Counted from the first letter of the stretch, positions 1 to 22,875 are shown. The stretch is DNA of 64,000 bases from Bigelowiella natans CCMP2755 (GCA_000320545.1 ADNK01001017.1:38945-102944); one strand, 5' to 3'. The notes: generated by a model from the letters alone, not told the origin. Numbers and translations: made by a program.

Positions 1-200
1 AGGAAGAAGAAGAAGACGGAAGAAAACATATGTTGCTTCTATGAATGATACCCAGGATATCGATTCAACAGTAGTAGTAGTAGTAGTAGTAATAGGAATT
101 TTACTGTTCGTTTCACAAACGATCTCTACATTTTTCTGTTATTTCTCTCAGAATGATTAGTACTCCGGTGATCATCAGTATGGCACCATGATGACATCGT

Positions 201-771
201 CTATTTTAACATCGAATGACTGCTGCCGCAGCTTCTACTTGCTCTAACCCATCTCGCCAGTATTCCAGTTTGCAAGTTGAACCAATGCCAGGAAGCCAAC
301 TTAACCAAGTCCATCTGTAAGGAATAGTAGTAGTAGTAGTAGTAATAGTGCTTTTCCTTTATCCCTCGGGAATAGTGTGTAAGAGATTGTGTGAAATACC
401 TTATGAAGAAGCATTGCCTCAAGCATCCGCTCAATGTAGCGTGGGGAGTACAGATCATCATCATCGAAGGTTACAATTACCTCCCCTGAGGCCATTTGGA
501 TACCCAAATTGCGCTTCTCTCCTACAGAAACCGTGAGCCCCTTGTTCACTTGAATGTATCGGAGGCGAGACTCTTGGGTAGCTATCTTAGAAGACTTGAA
601 AAATGGGCTTGGTTTTCCAGAATCATCGATAACGATCAATTCAACTGGATCAAATGTTTGATACACGAAACATCGGAAAATTCTGGGGTGAAAGTGATGT
701 CTTTTAGCACTTGTCGGGAGCACAACGCTAACCGTAGGTCGTTCCCTTTGAAAGACTACAGCACTGATCAT
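201..771 (-). CDS. Family-2 glycosyltransferase (3' end uncertain)
   Basis: Transfers a sugar from a nucleotide sugar; the acceptor cannot be told. Exon 1 (771-400) starts at an ATG and reads VSVVLPTS, then VELIVIDDSG, then GEKRNLGIQMASGEVIVTFDDDD, the GT-A fold order with the metal-binding acidic cluster that defines GT2. A phase-0 intron (399-315, GTATTT donor, holding a short TAG repeat) leads to exon 2 (314-201), which keeps LVKLASWHWFNLQTG, a stretch often found after the DxD region in this family, then stops. The protein would be 161 residues, short for GT2, so either exon 2 ends earlier at a GT and the gene runs off the left edge, or the locus is truncated. It is head-to-head with the RRM gene. 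GT2 membership is secure; the 3' end is not. Confidence 0.72.
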
Positions 772-1937
772 TCAAATAAAAAGAGAAGTTTGATGAGAAG
801 TGAGAAGAGAAGGAGTGGAGAGCAGGATGAGGATGAAGGAGGAGGGGGCGGGGAGAGGGAGGGGAGAAGAGGAAAGAGAAGTTGGAGAAGTGACTGATGA
901 TGAGCATTTTGGTGACTGACATGAAGAGATTGAACGTCGGAAGATGCATTGTGTGGATGATGCTGAATTTGCATGTGATCACTGCATCAAACACAACCTA
1001 ATAGGAGTGCTGAGTGTTGCGAATAGAAGGAGAAATCCAATTGATTGTCTTGTCATTTGTGAAGCTCCTGGAAGCTAGGCCATCATCTAGATCATTGCCA
1101 CCATCGTGCTTCCTCCTCCTCCTCCTCGTGCTTCTGCATCACCATCACAACGCAAATGTCGACGTTTTGGATGATGCGACAACAAAGTGCAGCTTACGAC
1201 ACCGACCATTTGACGTAGTGCGGCAACAAATGACATCTAGCAATCGGCAATTTGATACTGTGCGACAACAGATGCTCAATTCAATTCGTTCATGTGTGTC
1301 ACACGTCCACCCACCTGTTTGACAATTGCTGTTTGAGGCACATCCGTGCCAATGGCACACCTTGTTGGAATGTTGAAGTGGATGCGAATCCTGAATCTTG
1401 AATCTTGTGCCGTGGACCTAGTGCCCGTGCGCTTCAGCCCTCGTCCTGCTAGTCCCCTGTTTGAGGCACGCTAGCACGTTCCCTTCCGACGCCAATGTGT
1501 TCCGAAGGCTCCAAGATGAGTGAACGAACGAACGAATGAATGAATGATGCGATTCCAATGAGGGCATCTGAAAGGATCATCGGAGTGCACTAATTCATCC
1601 AAATCCTTCCCAGTCAGCATGCCACACTAGAAAAATTGAGGGTCAGTGCAGTGGACGAATCAAACCCTGTAGCTGTGATTCATGCAAGATTGTGTCCATT
1701 CGGCATTCCAATTCGATCACTCGGTCCAGACAGCAGATTCAAGATTTCCTGCGCAACATTTGAAATTTCTCCATTATCACAATGCGACAATCAAATTTTG
1801 CAAATCGAAGATGAAAATCGCCCAAAAAAACAACTACTAATTTCCTCGACATGCATTGTGAAATCTCATTTGTGAAAGCCTACGTCTACACCTTGTCCTC
1901 GCAGAAGGTGACGGCTACACTCGCACAACGATCTACC
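772..1937. promoter_or_regulatory. Divergent gap between glycosyltransferase and RRM gene
   Basis: No convincing exon was found. It holds a purine-rich tract (about 776-893, GGA/GAA-rich on the plus strand) immediately upstream of the minus-strand start, then degenerate repeats around GCGGCAACAAATG and GCGACAACAGATG near 1220-1275, and a GAAC/GAAT tetranucleotide run near 1520-1545. Both flanking genes start here, so it should contain two promoters. No TATA-like element stands out. Confidence 0.4.
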
Positions 1938-3373
1938 ATGGCGGAATCTTCTACCCCTGAAAAGCAGCAACCAAATGATGCTCCTCCTGGCACTGAAATG
2001 CAAAAAACTGTGGCCTCCTCGGAAAAGCAAGTAGACCGTCAAAGCGCCTCCTCACCGGCAACTAGTCAATCTTCGAGCGGTAGTAACGAAGAAGGGGGTG
2101 ATGAAAAGGAGGCAGCAGGATACTCAGGTGGTCCAGGAAGTGACGGATTAATGGAACCATCGGAAAACGTATACTTCTGGGGAGTTCCATCAAATTTCAC
2201 CGAGTTCGAAATGAACCTCCTCGTTTTTGCAGCCGGCGATGTAACAATTGATAAGAATATGATGTGTCCATGGTCATCTTTCGTTGTTCTTTTGATCATC
2301 TTATTATATTCCCTGCTACTATACTATTGATACTACTGCTATCTGTTATTGTTGTAGTACTATCCCTTGAGGAATTTACGAAGATTCTATTTTCTGAAGG
2401 AGTAGCAGTAGTAGTTGTAGTAGGGATAGTAGTGGTAGTAGTAGAAGTAGTAGCAGTACTTAAACCTATCCGCAAGGCCTAACTCCTCATTTTCCTAAAT
2501 TCCTTCATTAGTAGCGAACACATTATTTGTCTACGAATAGAAAAATACTGCATTCATATGCGACTACTAAATTTTGAAGGTTGTTTCTGTGAAAATGGGC
2601 CACGCAAATGGCAAACCAAATACATACGCATTTGTTCAATTCAAGAAGCAGGTATCATAGTATATTCCATGTTTATCATTCATATACAATTAAACATTTG
2701 ACCTCAGCAGATGTGTGCTTTCGACAGTTCCATGTGTGTGTGTGTGTGGCTATTTGGCATACATATCCTTCAATGGAAATAATGCAAACCATACTTCACA
2801 ATTTATCAGGAAGATGCAGAAGCTGCGATAAAAATGCTGCACAATAGGTAGTAGTAGTAGCAGAAGTAGTATATTTTTTTTTGAAAAGAATATTATTAAG
2901 ACCGATAAAATATTATTGTTGTATATCTTTCCACACAATATTGTGCAGAAAATTCCACTCTCGTAATCTGGTCGTACAATACGCAAAGCCAGCAAAGCTC
3001 GCTACTTCAAGCAATATCAAGAAGAACTCTACCAGCAGTGTTAGTAAGGGCGCTGTGAATACGGTGACACGTACACCTCATCATCATATTGAGAGAGAAA
3101 ATTATCTCGTTTCAAATGGATCAATATTGATGCTGTTACTTATTTATTTGTTATATTTAACTCACCCCCGATTCCGTAGCTCTACTTACTGATGTTGCTT
3201 TTTCCAGGCTATATCAGATCGTAAGATGATTCGACCTCGTGGTGTCTCCTCAACATCACCTGCTGCTATTTATGAAAGCAACAACAACGTCGTGTATACA
3301 CCTGATAATTCCACCATCGGTCATGGCGATGGTGGAACAACTGCAGGAGGAGGAGGAAGCAGCTATATGCCTG

Positions 3374-3404
<31 letters not shown>

Positions 3405-4458
3405 CGGCAATCACCATCCTTATCATCACGTGACAATGGGGGGGGTTACTACTACTACGACTGCCACAGCAGGAGCACCGACAGCTTATCACCATCATCC
3501 TTACCACCACCATCATCAACATTCACCACTCCAGATGCTACCTCCTCCTCCTCCTGCTGGTGGTGGTGGTGGTGGTAGTTCTCCTCCTCCTCCCCATCCT
3601 CGTCCTCAACCTCATCATCATCATCACCACCACCACCAAGTACCTCCTACAGTCCCTCCTACTGCTACTACAACTACTGGAACAACAGCACCACCACACT
3701 ACGTACTACCCATTTACCAAACAAATCCAGCAGCACTAACCCATCATCCTAGCTACCACCCCTCAACGGTACTAGTCTTACTGTGAATTCATCCATCACG
3801 GATGATCTAACGTTGGATATTGCCTTATCTCTTTCTCTCTCTTTCTCTCTTTTTTTTTTTTATCTTCCTTCCCTTTCCAAGCCTACTGGAATGGATGTTG
3901 CATGTATCCTTTACGCTGTTTCGATGTGTTTCGATGTGGGTTATAAGTCTAATTTCTTGTTATCGGCTAATGGATGAAGTTGTTTGTTATTTGGAATCGT
4001 TGCAGCAGCAGCAGCAGCAGCACCAGCAGCAGCTCCAGCAGCAGCTCCAGCAGCAGCTATCGTATGGTCGAATCGGGAGAGGATCAGGTGGTGGTGGCAT
4101 TAATATCACAAATGTAGTTCCTAAGCTTCCTACAAACAACGGGATTGCCCATAGCAGCAGCAGCAACAACATATATATAAGGTAGTCTGTGATGATAATG
4201 ATGATGATTTATGATGATGATGAAAGAGAAGAAAGACACCAGATTTATTGATGTTAAAGATGGTTAAAAAGGTGCTCGAAGAAATGAGAGAGAGTGAGAG
4301 AAAAAGAGGGAAGGGGGAAGGAAAGCATATCTTCTGGAACAAATACCATCTGATTCAATTATTTTTTAATATGGGTTTTGCTGCATGATAGTGGTCTTCC
4401 AGAGAATGTCACAGACAAATCGCTAGAGCAGCTGTTTCTAAAGTAAGAATAAGAAGAA

Positions 4459-4489
<31 letters not shown>

Positions 4490-5399
4490 AGATGGCATCG
4501 TTTCTGCTGCAGTAATTTCACGAGAACAAATTTTCTTCTGCAAATCTAATCGCAAAACTTAGCGGTATTATTGTGTAATTGATTAGATATGGAACAGTGG
4601 TGTCTACCAGAGTGATAATAAATAGAAATACTGGGACACCGCTAGGGACAGCTCTTGTTCGGATGGAGAGCAGCCATCAGGCCGCAGTGGCTATAGGGGA
4701 TCTCAATGGTAAGAAGAAGCATACTAGTAGCACTAGTAAGAGTAATACAAGAGCAAAGGACATCGTAATAAATTCATCATGTGTTTTCTCTTATGATTTG
4801 TATACTGATGCGAAAGCAACACCACCACCACCACTGTGAGATCAACTTATCATGAATCGTCTGTGTGTATCGATGATCATAAATACACAGGCTGTCAGTT
4901 AAACGGGGGCGGTCGTGGGCACATTCTATCATGCAGATTTGCTCATGAGAAGAGAACACCTCCAAGCAGTACCACCAATTTGTACATCAGTGGCCTTCCT
5001 GAGGATGTCACTGAAGGGTCGCTCAAGGTACTACTACTACTATTGTTTTATGATGAGGAGGGAGATTATCGTGAGTAGTCTCCTCAATAGAGAACAGAAG
5101 ATTACTAATGTTTAATAACATTCACCCATACGATTGAGATTGATGTTATTTATATTATTTATTTATTTATTTATTATTAGGAGCTATTTGCAGCCTTTGG
5201 AAACGTGGTTTCGCAGAAAATCATCATCAATCGAAACACAGGAGCGCCATTAGGAACTGCCCTCGTACGAATGGAGACTAATGACCAGGCAAACACGTGC
5301 ATCAGTAATCTTCATGGCTCGAAGGTGTTTCTAATATATTTTGATACATACTTCAATATATGGGGGTATAATATCATATCACGATATATCAACTCTTAT

Positions 5400-5436
<37 letters not shown>

Positions 5437-5572
5437 TATACCTGTGTTCTTATGCTTCTAATATCATTTTATCAACAATTGTGTCATTTTATTCTATTTT
5501 GCAAACTAGATGAATGGGGGAAAGTTTCTTACAGTCCGATTTGCCGCTGACAAGGGAAATAAACACACTTGA
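1938..5572 (+). CDS. ELAV/CELF-type RNA-binding protein with three RRM domains
   Basis: Binds single-stranded RNA and probably acts in splicing, stability or translation. Eleven exons keep phase throughout: 1938-2240, 2580-2651, 2810-2847, 2949-3063, 3208-3768, 4006-4181, 4392-4442, 4587-4708, 4891-5027, 5181-5324, 5510-5572, giving 593 residues. RRM1 (about 75-160) has RNP2 VYFWGVP and RNP1 NTYAFVQF. A linker of about 240 residues is rich in His, Pro, Gly, Ala and Gln runs. RRM2 (about 417-500) and RRM3 (about 505-590) both begin IYISGLPE or LYISGLPE and share the string INRNTG.PLGTALVRME, so they arose by duplication. The two-plus-linker layout resembles ELAV/CELF, but here the long linker follows RRM1. 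The start ATG has a good context (ACCATGG). Family is certain; orthology is not. Confidence 0.88.
5400..5432. repeat. (CA)n microsatellite in the last intron of the RRM gene
   Basis: About 16 perfect CA units inside the final intron (5325-5509). Confidence 0.95.
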
Positions 5573-6454
5573 TTATTAAAATTTATGACTCATTTCAAAT
5601 TTATAGTGAAGCAGCTGAAAACGAAGAATATTTCTTTGCAATATTAACAAACATCAAGAGTAGCAGCAGCGAAATCTAGAAACGATGAGAGAATTTTATT
5701 AGACGTGCGTGCGAACACCAATATATTATTACGTGTGGAGATACTCATCAAAACATTTATTTCATCGTTTGTTTCTTTCCAATGAAGTGGTAGATATTTA
5801 TTTTTATCAAGAATAGTGTACGCCAGAATCTAATCCTGGATCATTTCGAGTGCTAGTTGCAAGATCATTGACAGGGATACTAAGAATGAGTTCGCGTAGA
5901 TAAATATTTATTGTCAGCACAGCATGTTGGTATTGTGTTATCAAAAGATGATAAGCTTACTAGCTTACTAGCTTATGAAATGAAGAAGAATGCTTTTATT
6001 AGTATAGATGCATAAAGTGTAGCATGCTAGCATGTCGTTTGCATCGCAGTTTATTTACAAAGAATATGTGTGCATTCGCATTCACACGTACTGGCGCGCG
6101 CTAGCTAGCTAGCATGAAGGACATGCTAGCATGTCTAGATGTGACAGCATGCACATCAGCAGCTAGGCATGCTAGGATGGCTAGCTAGCTAGCTAGCTAG
6201 ATCTGCTAGGATGGCTAGATCTAGCTAGCTAGTAAACTAGTAAATCTAGAGGTCCACTATAGCTACTACATGACATGCTTGCGATTCAAACATGCTAGCT
6301 AGCTAGCATGCATGTAAGGTGTCGTACACAATACTAGACTAACTCATTAGGGTACGTACGTAGTAGATATGGAAGGCTGCGGTGGTGCTTTATTTATTGT
6401 CATCGTATATGTAATAACTAGATTAAGCCCAGCGACAAAGCAATGCCATACTCG

Positions 6455-6503
<49 letters not shown>

Positions 6504-6839
6504 ATGTGTATATAATATCTGCAACAACCAGTGAAACTAACTACAGCTACTGAATATATACGATGCACAAAGCTCACAGAAATAAAGCATGCTACCGTAG
6601 TGCATGTGAAAGCTTATTAGACGTTCACAAACGGATGCAACTGGGACATTACTATTTATTTTCTATAATTTACATTTTTCCATCCAAGCTATCAAATTAT
6701 GATATGCACGACGTCATTGATTCTCATCTAGAATGACGGAAGTTCATGGAAAGAAGGATTTCTTCCATATGGAGTTCCATGACGAGTAACGCTCCTCGTT
6801 TTTCGAGAACTATATAGAACAAATTCCATAATCATAAGC
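5573..6839. repeat. Convergent gap: GCTAGC-rich island and (TA)n
   Basis: This is the 3'-3' gap between the RRM gene and the CLASP-like gene, and no gene was found in it. From about 6090 to 6310 the sequence is dominated by the self-complementary words GCTAGC, CTAG and GCATGC, with an uninterrupted CTAG run near 6179-6200. A (TA)n run of about 22 units lies at 6456-6500. The composition differs from the flanks and matches the islands near 45.7 and 59.5-59.9 kb. I did not find the retroelement tail here. Confidence 0.7.
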
Positions 6840-9800
6840 TTACTTACAGGAAATTGAGATGATATCTATAAGGTCATTATGTGTATTATTACTATACCTG
6901 TATCTCCGATGTGCAGTATTAGCTGCTGGCTGCTGAACCTCTTCCGGTGATGAAGGAGAATGATCAAAATTTAATCGTCGCACGGGAGGTGATTCTTCGA
7001 AATTACTTATTGATTGGACTACTTGTGGTTTTAAGCCTAGAGCAACACTAAAAACCCATGTAAGTGCTCCTGCGACGACAATGGCGGTAGTAATGGAAAC
7101 TGCGATTAGTTTCAGAGTCATACTGTGAGAATGATGACGACGATGATGATGATGATTGTCATTATTCGATAAATCTTTAGGATCTTCGGGTGAGTCAATA
7201 GCACCCAATTCTTGGTTTCCAATTGTTGTCTCAACAAAAACAGCTTCCGACTCTTCTCGTGAGCTTGCCTTCATATTATTATTCGGTAACAATGGTCGGG
7301 TATCATGAACAAAGTGTTCTCCCCTCTCGTCATTATCGTTCGTAGTATGGACAACCATCTTCACGGTTGGATTATTAGGGTCACCACTCACAAGAAAGGT
7401 AACAATTTCGGGTTTTGGCGGATCAATGATTTTTGCATCTTGGAATTCTTCTCCTCTGATCTCTAATTGTGTGGTTGTGGCGGAATCCTTTTCCACTTCA
7501 AGATCTTGTTCTGGAACTTCCTCCTCCTCTTCCTCATTTTCTTGGTCTTTCTTTGACTGGGCAAATTCTGTTTGCTTTACATGAAGAATTTCAGGCTGGA
7601 TAACACCCACTTCCTGCAAACTGCTATTTAACACAATACCATTTTCAACACTAGCTGCTTGATAGCTTGATTCCGCGATGGAAACCTCTTTCGGGCATTG
7701 TTGATCATTCAAATGATTTGTAGTTGACAAGTTGTTTATCATGCTTGTCGACATAAGGAAAAGCTTTCCCTTTATCGAGTCCTCATCAAATGAGACGACG
7801 TGCTTCACAGCGCCATTAATTACGTACTCATGTGTGCCCTCGTCGAGTGTAGAAAACATTTCTGATTCAATAAGAGAAGAATCTACGGGACAAGTTTCTC
7901 CCAGCAATGTGAACAACGATGATGACTGTTGCTGCGAACATGTAGTGGGAGTAGTAATAGGATCTTGAACAAGAATATGCTGCTGCTTTCCCACCATTCC
8001 AGTTTCTTCACCAGCAAATAATATGATGTATATAAAGATTATTAAAGGAACAAACATAAAAAATTTCCCCTTTGTCGTCCTTCGTGCAAAGTACTGCTGT
8101 GCCGGAAGCAACTTAGCAAAAATGTTGTTCCCCTTTTCCGGAGTGCAGTCAATAGAAATGTTCTAAAGATAAAAATAACAAATTTGAGAAGATTCCTACC
8201 GAATTGGTATGAACTGGGAATAGCTAAATAAATTACCCCAGGAGTAGGCCACGAAGATATCGGAATTCTCTTGGAGACATAGACTGGAGATTGAAAATCT
8301 AGCATATCTGAAGTTGCTGTTGCAGAAATTTCTTGAGCTGGTTTTTTGATATCTGGAGTCTTTGGGGTTATCATTCGGTACCCTGATGAATAAGAAGGTT
8401 AGCTTCTTTCGTGTTCCTCGAGATCAGATTATTCTTAACTTGAACAACCTGTCGAAACTGAATGAGTTTTATCCGTCTTACTTCCCAAGCTATCGCCATT
8501 AGAGACTGCTGTTGCTGCTGCTGCTGCTGTCAGTGTGGTCTGAGCAATAGTATCTTCACGATGATTTTTTGGGCTGGGTTGCAACACATCCTAAAACAAA
8601 AGAAAGTTATAAACGGGGGGAAGTAAAATGCTGCTTCCAAGGAAGAGGACCTGAAAAATGCTGTTCTCTCCGTTGCTAATATCTTTGAAAACTTCTTCCA
8701 TCTGAGTACCAAGGCTTGCATTCTTGAGACGACGAGAATTTTCCATATTAACCAAGTCGGAATTAGATAGAGCGACATCATCATCTCCGAATGAGAAGCT
8801 ATCAATATCAAGCGCCTGGTTACTAATTGATGATTTTCCAACGATGGGCTCTGTATTTCTGCTTGAATCATCACTAAAAAGACGTCGAAGATGGGGTTCA
8901 CGTGGGGAAGATTTTATCAATTCAGTGAGGGCAGTTTTGGGGGACGGGATAGGCTTGTTTCCTATCTCTTGGAAAAGAGGACAAAGTGGTGGGTTCTTCG
9001 AAGCTTTCGAAGCTTGGGTCTCCTGATCCATAAAACAAAAACGACCCGTTTCATTAGATATCGATATGTGGATTTCTCTTAAAATTTCTGCCATTACCAT
9101 TCCAATTTTCTTGGGTTCCATTTGCTTTACAGCCTGCTTTTGTTTTGTGATATCAACCTTCATAAAAATAAAGACGAATAAAAATATATACAAAGTACTA
9201 TAAACTGAAATTATCAACTTTTCCACGCGTGCAAGCAGAGCAATTGTTCCGAGATGGAGTCGAGTTTCCCTTGAGAATACGAGAACTGCGCTGTTTCTTC
9301 AGAAAATTTCGAAAATTTGCTCTTTTATTGCCCTTAGATTTTTTTTCAGGTCGTTCCCGAGCCATTTGACGGCGTACAGGAGGACTGAGCATGCTGTAAA
9401 CCTCGGACGCAAGGCGGGGATACCTTAAATGGATATAGAAATTAGCAGGTGCTTTTCATTTTATTATTACTTTTTATTACTTTCTCTTATAGATTTTGAA
9501 GAGCATTCTCGCATTGTTTCTGACTGAGAGAGCTGCGGCCGAGAGATGATTTTTAATAGATGGAACAAGTTTTTTCGAAAATTGTACAAGATCCTCTTGC
9601 GGCCATTTTTCAAGGGACAAGGAAATACACTTTATGCAAGTGCTTCTGATTCGTGGATGGCGTTCACCCTGGTGAATCAACAAACAATATTTTGTGAATT
9701 GGAAGGATTCTTTCGTAATGTCAGCAAGCGCTTACATCTGCTCTTGCGATAAGTTTCTCAAGAGTCTTTGGAAGAATATACTTCATAATAGAAGTAAGAC

Positions 9801-10292
9801 ACTTCTCTCCAGCAGCTGCCATGCATTTAGTTGTCTGTAATGATAAAATATGTTATGAGGAAAGATACTTTGCTTCGCCTGAGGTTATGTTTTACCTGTC
9901 CCGTGAGTACGCATAAGGAATCGGTAAGATCGCTGACAAATTCGTCAGATAGACCCTTTACGCGATTAACTAGGACTGAAATAGTTTCGCAAACTTCGAT
10001 AATAATTTTGGAACGAATTTCTGTAAGCTGAGTCTGAATGGGTCCTGTGTTTTAAAAAGTTATTTGAATAATAAGATGGGCATCGAATCAGGCCATTTAA
10101 TTTCTTTCAAATTTCTTCAATATTTACTTCTTTAATATTAGAGGTTACCAACAATCTCCGGGAGAATTCTTTCTTCCCACTCATCGGCAGTGAACATACA
10201 GTTTTTTTGGTCTGCCATTGCACGTAATGATTCCAAAGCATCACTCCTAATAACACACACACGCACACACATACACACACCTACATTTATAT

Positions 10293-10372
<80 letters not shown>

Positions 10373-11030
10373 ACATATGTAGGTGTGTGTGGAAAATAAA
10401 TGGTACGGTTTAAACGAATGCAGTTCACCTGTCCTTCCAATTTGTTTTTTTGGTAAACAAAACGGCTTTAATTTGATTCACTTGCATGAGGACACGCTCT
10501 GGCAATGGGGTTGACAGAGGCGATTCATAACTTCTTAAAGTAGTGGGAGTGACTAGATGGGAAGGTATGCTGTCACCAAGGGGGGGCAGTGGTGAAGGTG
10601 TTTTCAAAGTTTTCTTGGTATAACAGTTCTTCCTTCCTGAACTCATTCGAGATTTTAAGGAAGTCGGAATTTTTGATGGTGGCGGTGTCATTCCGAATGG
10701 TTGCTTCGTGACTCCTTTTTGGTTACTCTTTCTATTCCTGGGCACAGCATTCTCTTTGTCATTCTTATCCATCGAAAGGCCATTACCTGAAGTTGGTATA
10801 AAGTTGTCAAAAGTTACACATGAGAATCGTTTGTGTCTCTGACTTACCTCTCTCGGTGTTTCCCTTGTGCGAAGCAAAAACGTTGACTTGAGCACTATTG
10901 AATAGCATGTTTGTAGATATTTGAAAGGGGTTGCTCACGGGAGCTCCACTTTCGGATGAAAGGACTGTATGTAGTTCTTGCGTTTGGGGTGTGGGAAGAC
11001 AATTCCGGTTGGTGAGTCGAGTCCAACTAC
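6840..11030 (-). CDS. CLASP-like TOG-domain protein with C-terminal membrane helices (5' end not found)
   Basis: CLASP proteins bind tubulin through TOG (HEAT) arrays and stabilise microtubules. Eleven phase-consistent exons read right to left: 11030-10848, 10786-10429, 10246-10149, 10044-9896, 9834-9736, 9668-9481, 9423-9219, 9157-8651, 8590-8449, 8382-8237, 8162-6840, about 1,130 residues. The TOG part begins NWKDRSDALESLRAM and continues through IRSKIIIEVCETIS and SVRNNARMLFKIYKRKYP to SMLSPPVRRQMARERP, the CLASP-N pattern. A charged or Ser-rich middle follows. The last exon holds two hydrophobic stretches, FFMFVPLIIFIYIILFAG and LIAVSITTAIVVAGALTWVF, around an acidic region. Membrane helices are not a normal CLASP feature. 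No start ATG was found in the first exon, so an upstream exon is missing. It is head-to-head with the 25-exon gene. Confidence 0.78.
10252..10368. repeat. Compound (AC)n-(AT)n-(GT)n palindromic microsatellite
   Basis: An AC tract (10252-10280, imperfect), an AT tract (10299-10334) and a GT tract (10335-10368) lie in one intron of the CLASP-like gene. The arms are complementary, so the whole unit can fold on itself. Confidence 0.92.
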
Positions 11031-11831
11031 CTATAATAATTTTGTTCTAATTCAAGGCGATTTCAAGGAAAAATGTCTCTCCGTTCGCAAATTATCGAAC
11101 AATCCGTGGATCCTCGCCAATTTAAATTTTCGGTCTCGAATTTTTACATGAAAATTTTCCTTTCTTTGCCAACGGATAGATCCAAACACGATGAACTTTC
11201 TCGGCAAAAGTGGAGTTTGATTTTCAGAGGGAGATTCAAGGAGATCTCCAACGGATCTCTGTCCGCTTTTCTGACAGCTAGAGTATACAGATCTACTGAT
11301 CGATCTGAGATGATCTGATTAAAAAACACAATATGTAACTGGTGGTGAGTGAAGGCAAGTTGACTTAATTTTATTATTGTAACAACTATTTTAATATTCT
11401 ACCAATTAGACATATATTTAAGCACGTAATATCTTAATATTCTGCACTAGATCTACATTTTAAGAAAAAGTAGAACATTAAAACATTAAAAAGCGGGAAG
11501 AAACAGGAGGAGGAGGACGCTCTCGTTTAAAAATACAAACAATTGAGGAGGAGCATTGCTAGAATTCAAAAGGTGCTCTCCATCATCATTCATTCATTAT
11601 CATCGTCATCACTGGTCACCATAATGCCTAACATTGATGTAATAGAGCGATAGATGAGATCTGCTTTGTACAATAGATACAAATACCTTTTGAGCCTACA
11701 ACCCTTCCAAATCTCAGATTTAGTCGCTGCTTATTGAAGTATCCCCACACAATTTTCTGAAAATGTCATCCTCGAAATCTCAGAATTAGTCACTGCTTAT
11801 TGAAGTAGTATCCCGACGCAATTTTCTAAAG
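11031..11831. promoter_or_regulatory. Divergent gap with duplicated start-codon region
   Basis: Space between the CLASP-like gene and the 25-exon gene. It should hold both promoters and the unseen first exon of the CLASP-like gene. The right end contains one copy of a tandem duplication of about 66 bp (first copy about 11709-11772, second about 11775-11841) that includes the ATGTCATC at the start of the plus-strand gene. The upstream ATG (11763) opens an 8-codon frame ending at TAG 11787-11789. Confidence 0.5.
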
Positions 11832-21609
<9,778 letters not shown>

Positions 21610-22875
21610 CTCAGACAAGCCATCATCACAATGCGCAAATTTGGACCCAGCAGCAGTCATTTTCATCAGAAACAATGTTGTGTGCTTTTGTGCACATGAT
21701 GGACATGTGACATCATGTGTGCACTGTGTGTGCCATTGCTGTGTCCATCATGAGTGTAGCTCCATTTTTTGGGCCCCGAGCAACAGTCCTTCCCCATCTC
21801 ACATGCCCCAAATGTGCCTTCTCCGTGTCACAAGTTGTCATTTCTGTGTCTTTTGCTGTGCATGCAGTGACTGGCAGCGACACGCAAACACAATGCAAAA
21901 TTGACAAAGCGCCCCGTTCAATGTTCCTTTTGAAAGATCAAGCTTCTCATGCCAACACATCTTGTTGGTCACGTGGCTCATTGGGAAGTTCAAGTGAGTG
22001 CACCACATGGCTTTTCCGGGGTTGGTCACGTGGCTCATTGAGAACACTGCTAGACTGGTCAAAGGCCACGTTGTGGTTTGGACACGCAATGTCACACACA
22101 TGCTGCACGTGCCATCACTGTGTCCATCATGTGTGTTGAGGCTGCAGATTCTGACTGGCAACGCGCGCAAAGTGGTGGCATGGCACGGTGTTTCTGGGCT
22201 GCTACTGCTGCTGCTGCTGTGCATGATGTCCATCGTGCTTGCTGCTTGGGCACTGCATGTGGACGAGGAGCATGCATGCATGCGTGCTGCTGGCATTTGC
22301 CATGCAATCACAACCAAACGCCACAAATTGCTTCACAGCGGCTGGCATGCTCGCACACCACGCACGTGATCGATGAGGGACCTGCTAGGGATTGTTCAGT
22401 CACAAGCAGAGCAGTCAGGCTGTGCCGTGAGCAGCAGGAATGACTGGACAGATGCCAACTAGTCAATTGGCCCATGGTGTACCTGTGCACATCACACGCA
22501 TTGATGATGGCTGGCGCAAAATGTCACCCACACATGTCTGCGTTGGGATGACAAATGAAAATTTTTGATCACTTCATCACATCTGTCTTGTGCAAGATGC
22601 ATCTCTGTCAACAAGGATTGCAAAACTTTTGGTAGATTGCGCACTGTTTGCATGACAATGCATTTCGACATTGCGCACTGGGTGCAACAACAAATTGCAG
22701 CAATGCACGGCTAGACGGCGCAGTCTAGCAGTGTCGATGCATGTGTACCTCGCTGCTGAGCTACGTGCGCATGTAAAATTTCCATGTTCATCATCAGACA
22801 GACCCATCAATAGGAATACTAGAATAAGAGTCAGTGCAAGCTTTGAAAAACATTTAACACATAGCATCGACGACA
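21610..22875. repeat. Convergent gap: TGCA/CATG-rich island
   Basis: 3'-3' gap between the 25-exon gene and the K+ channel. From about 21640 to 22800 the sequence is GC-richer than flanking introns and full of TGTGCA, CATCATGTG and TGCATGC words. It contains a diverged internal repeat: a segment with TGTGTCCATCATG near 21740 recurs near 22120, and GGTCACGTGGCTCATTG occurs at about 21968 and 22023. Open frames on both strands overlap each other and look like no protein family. It resembles the retroelement-bearing islands but I did not find the conserved tail. Confidence 0.6.

Noticed and set aside
6347-6577. Tyr-Ile repeat frames and similar frames across (TA)n, (CAT)n and (TAG)n tracts throughout
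   Set aside because: These are translations of microsatellites inside introns or gaps, not genes.
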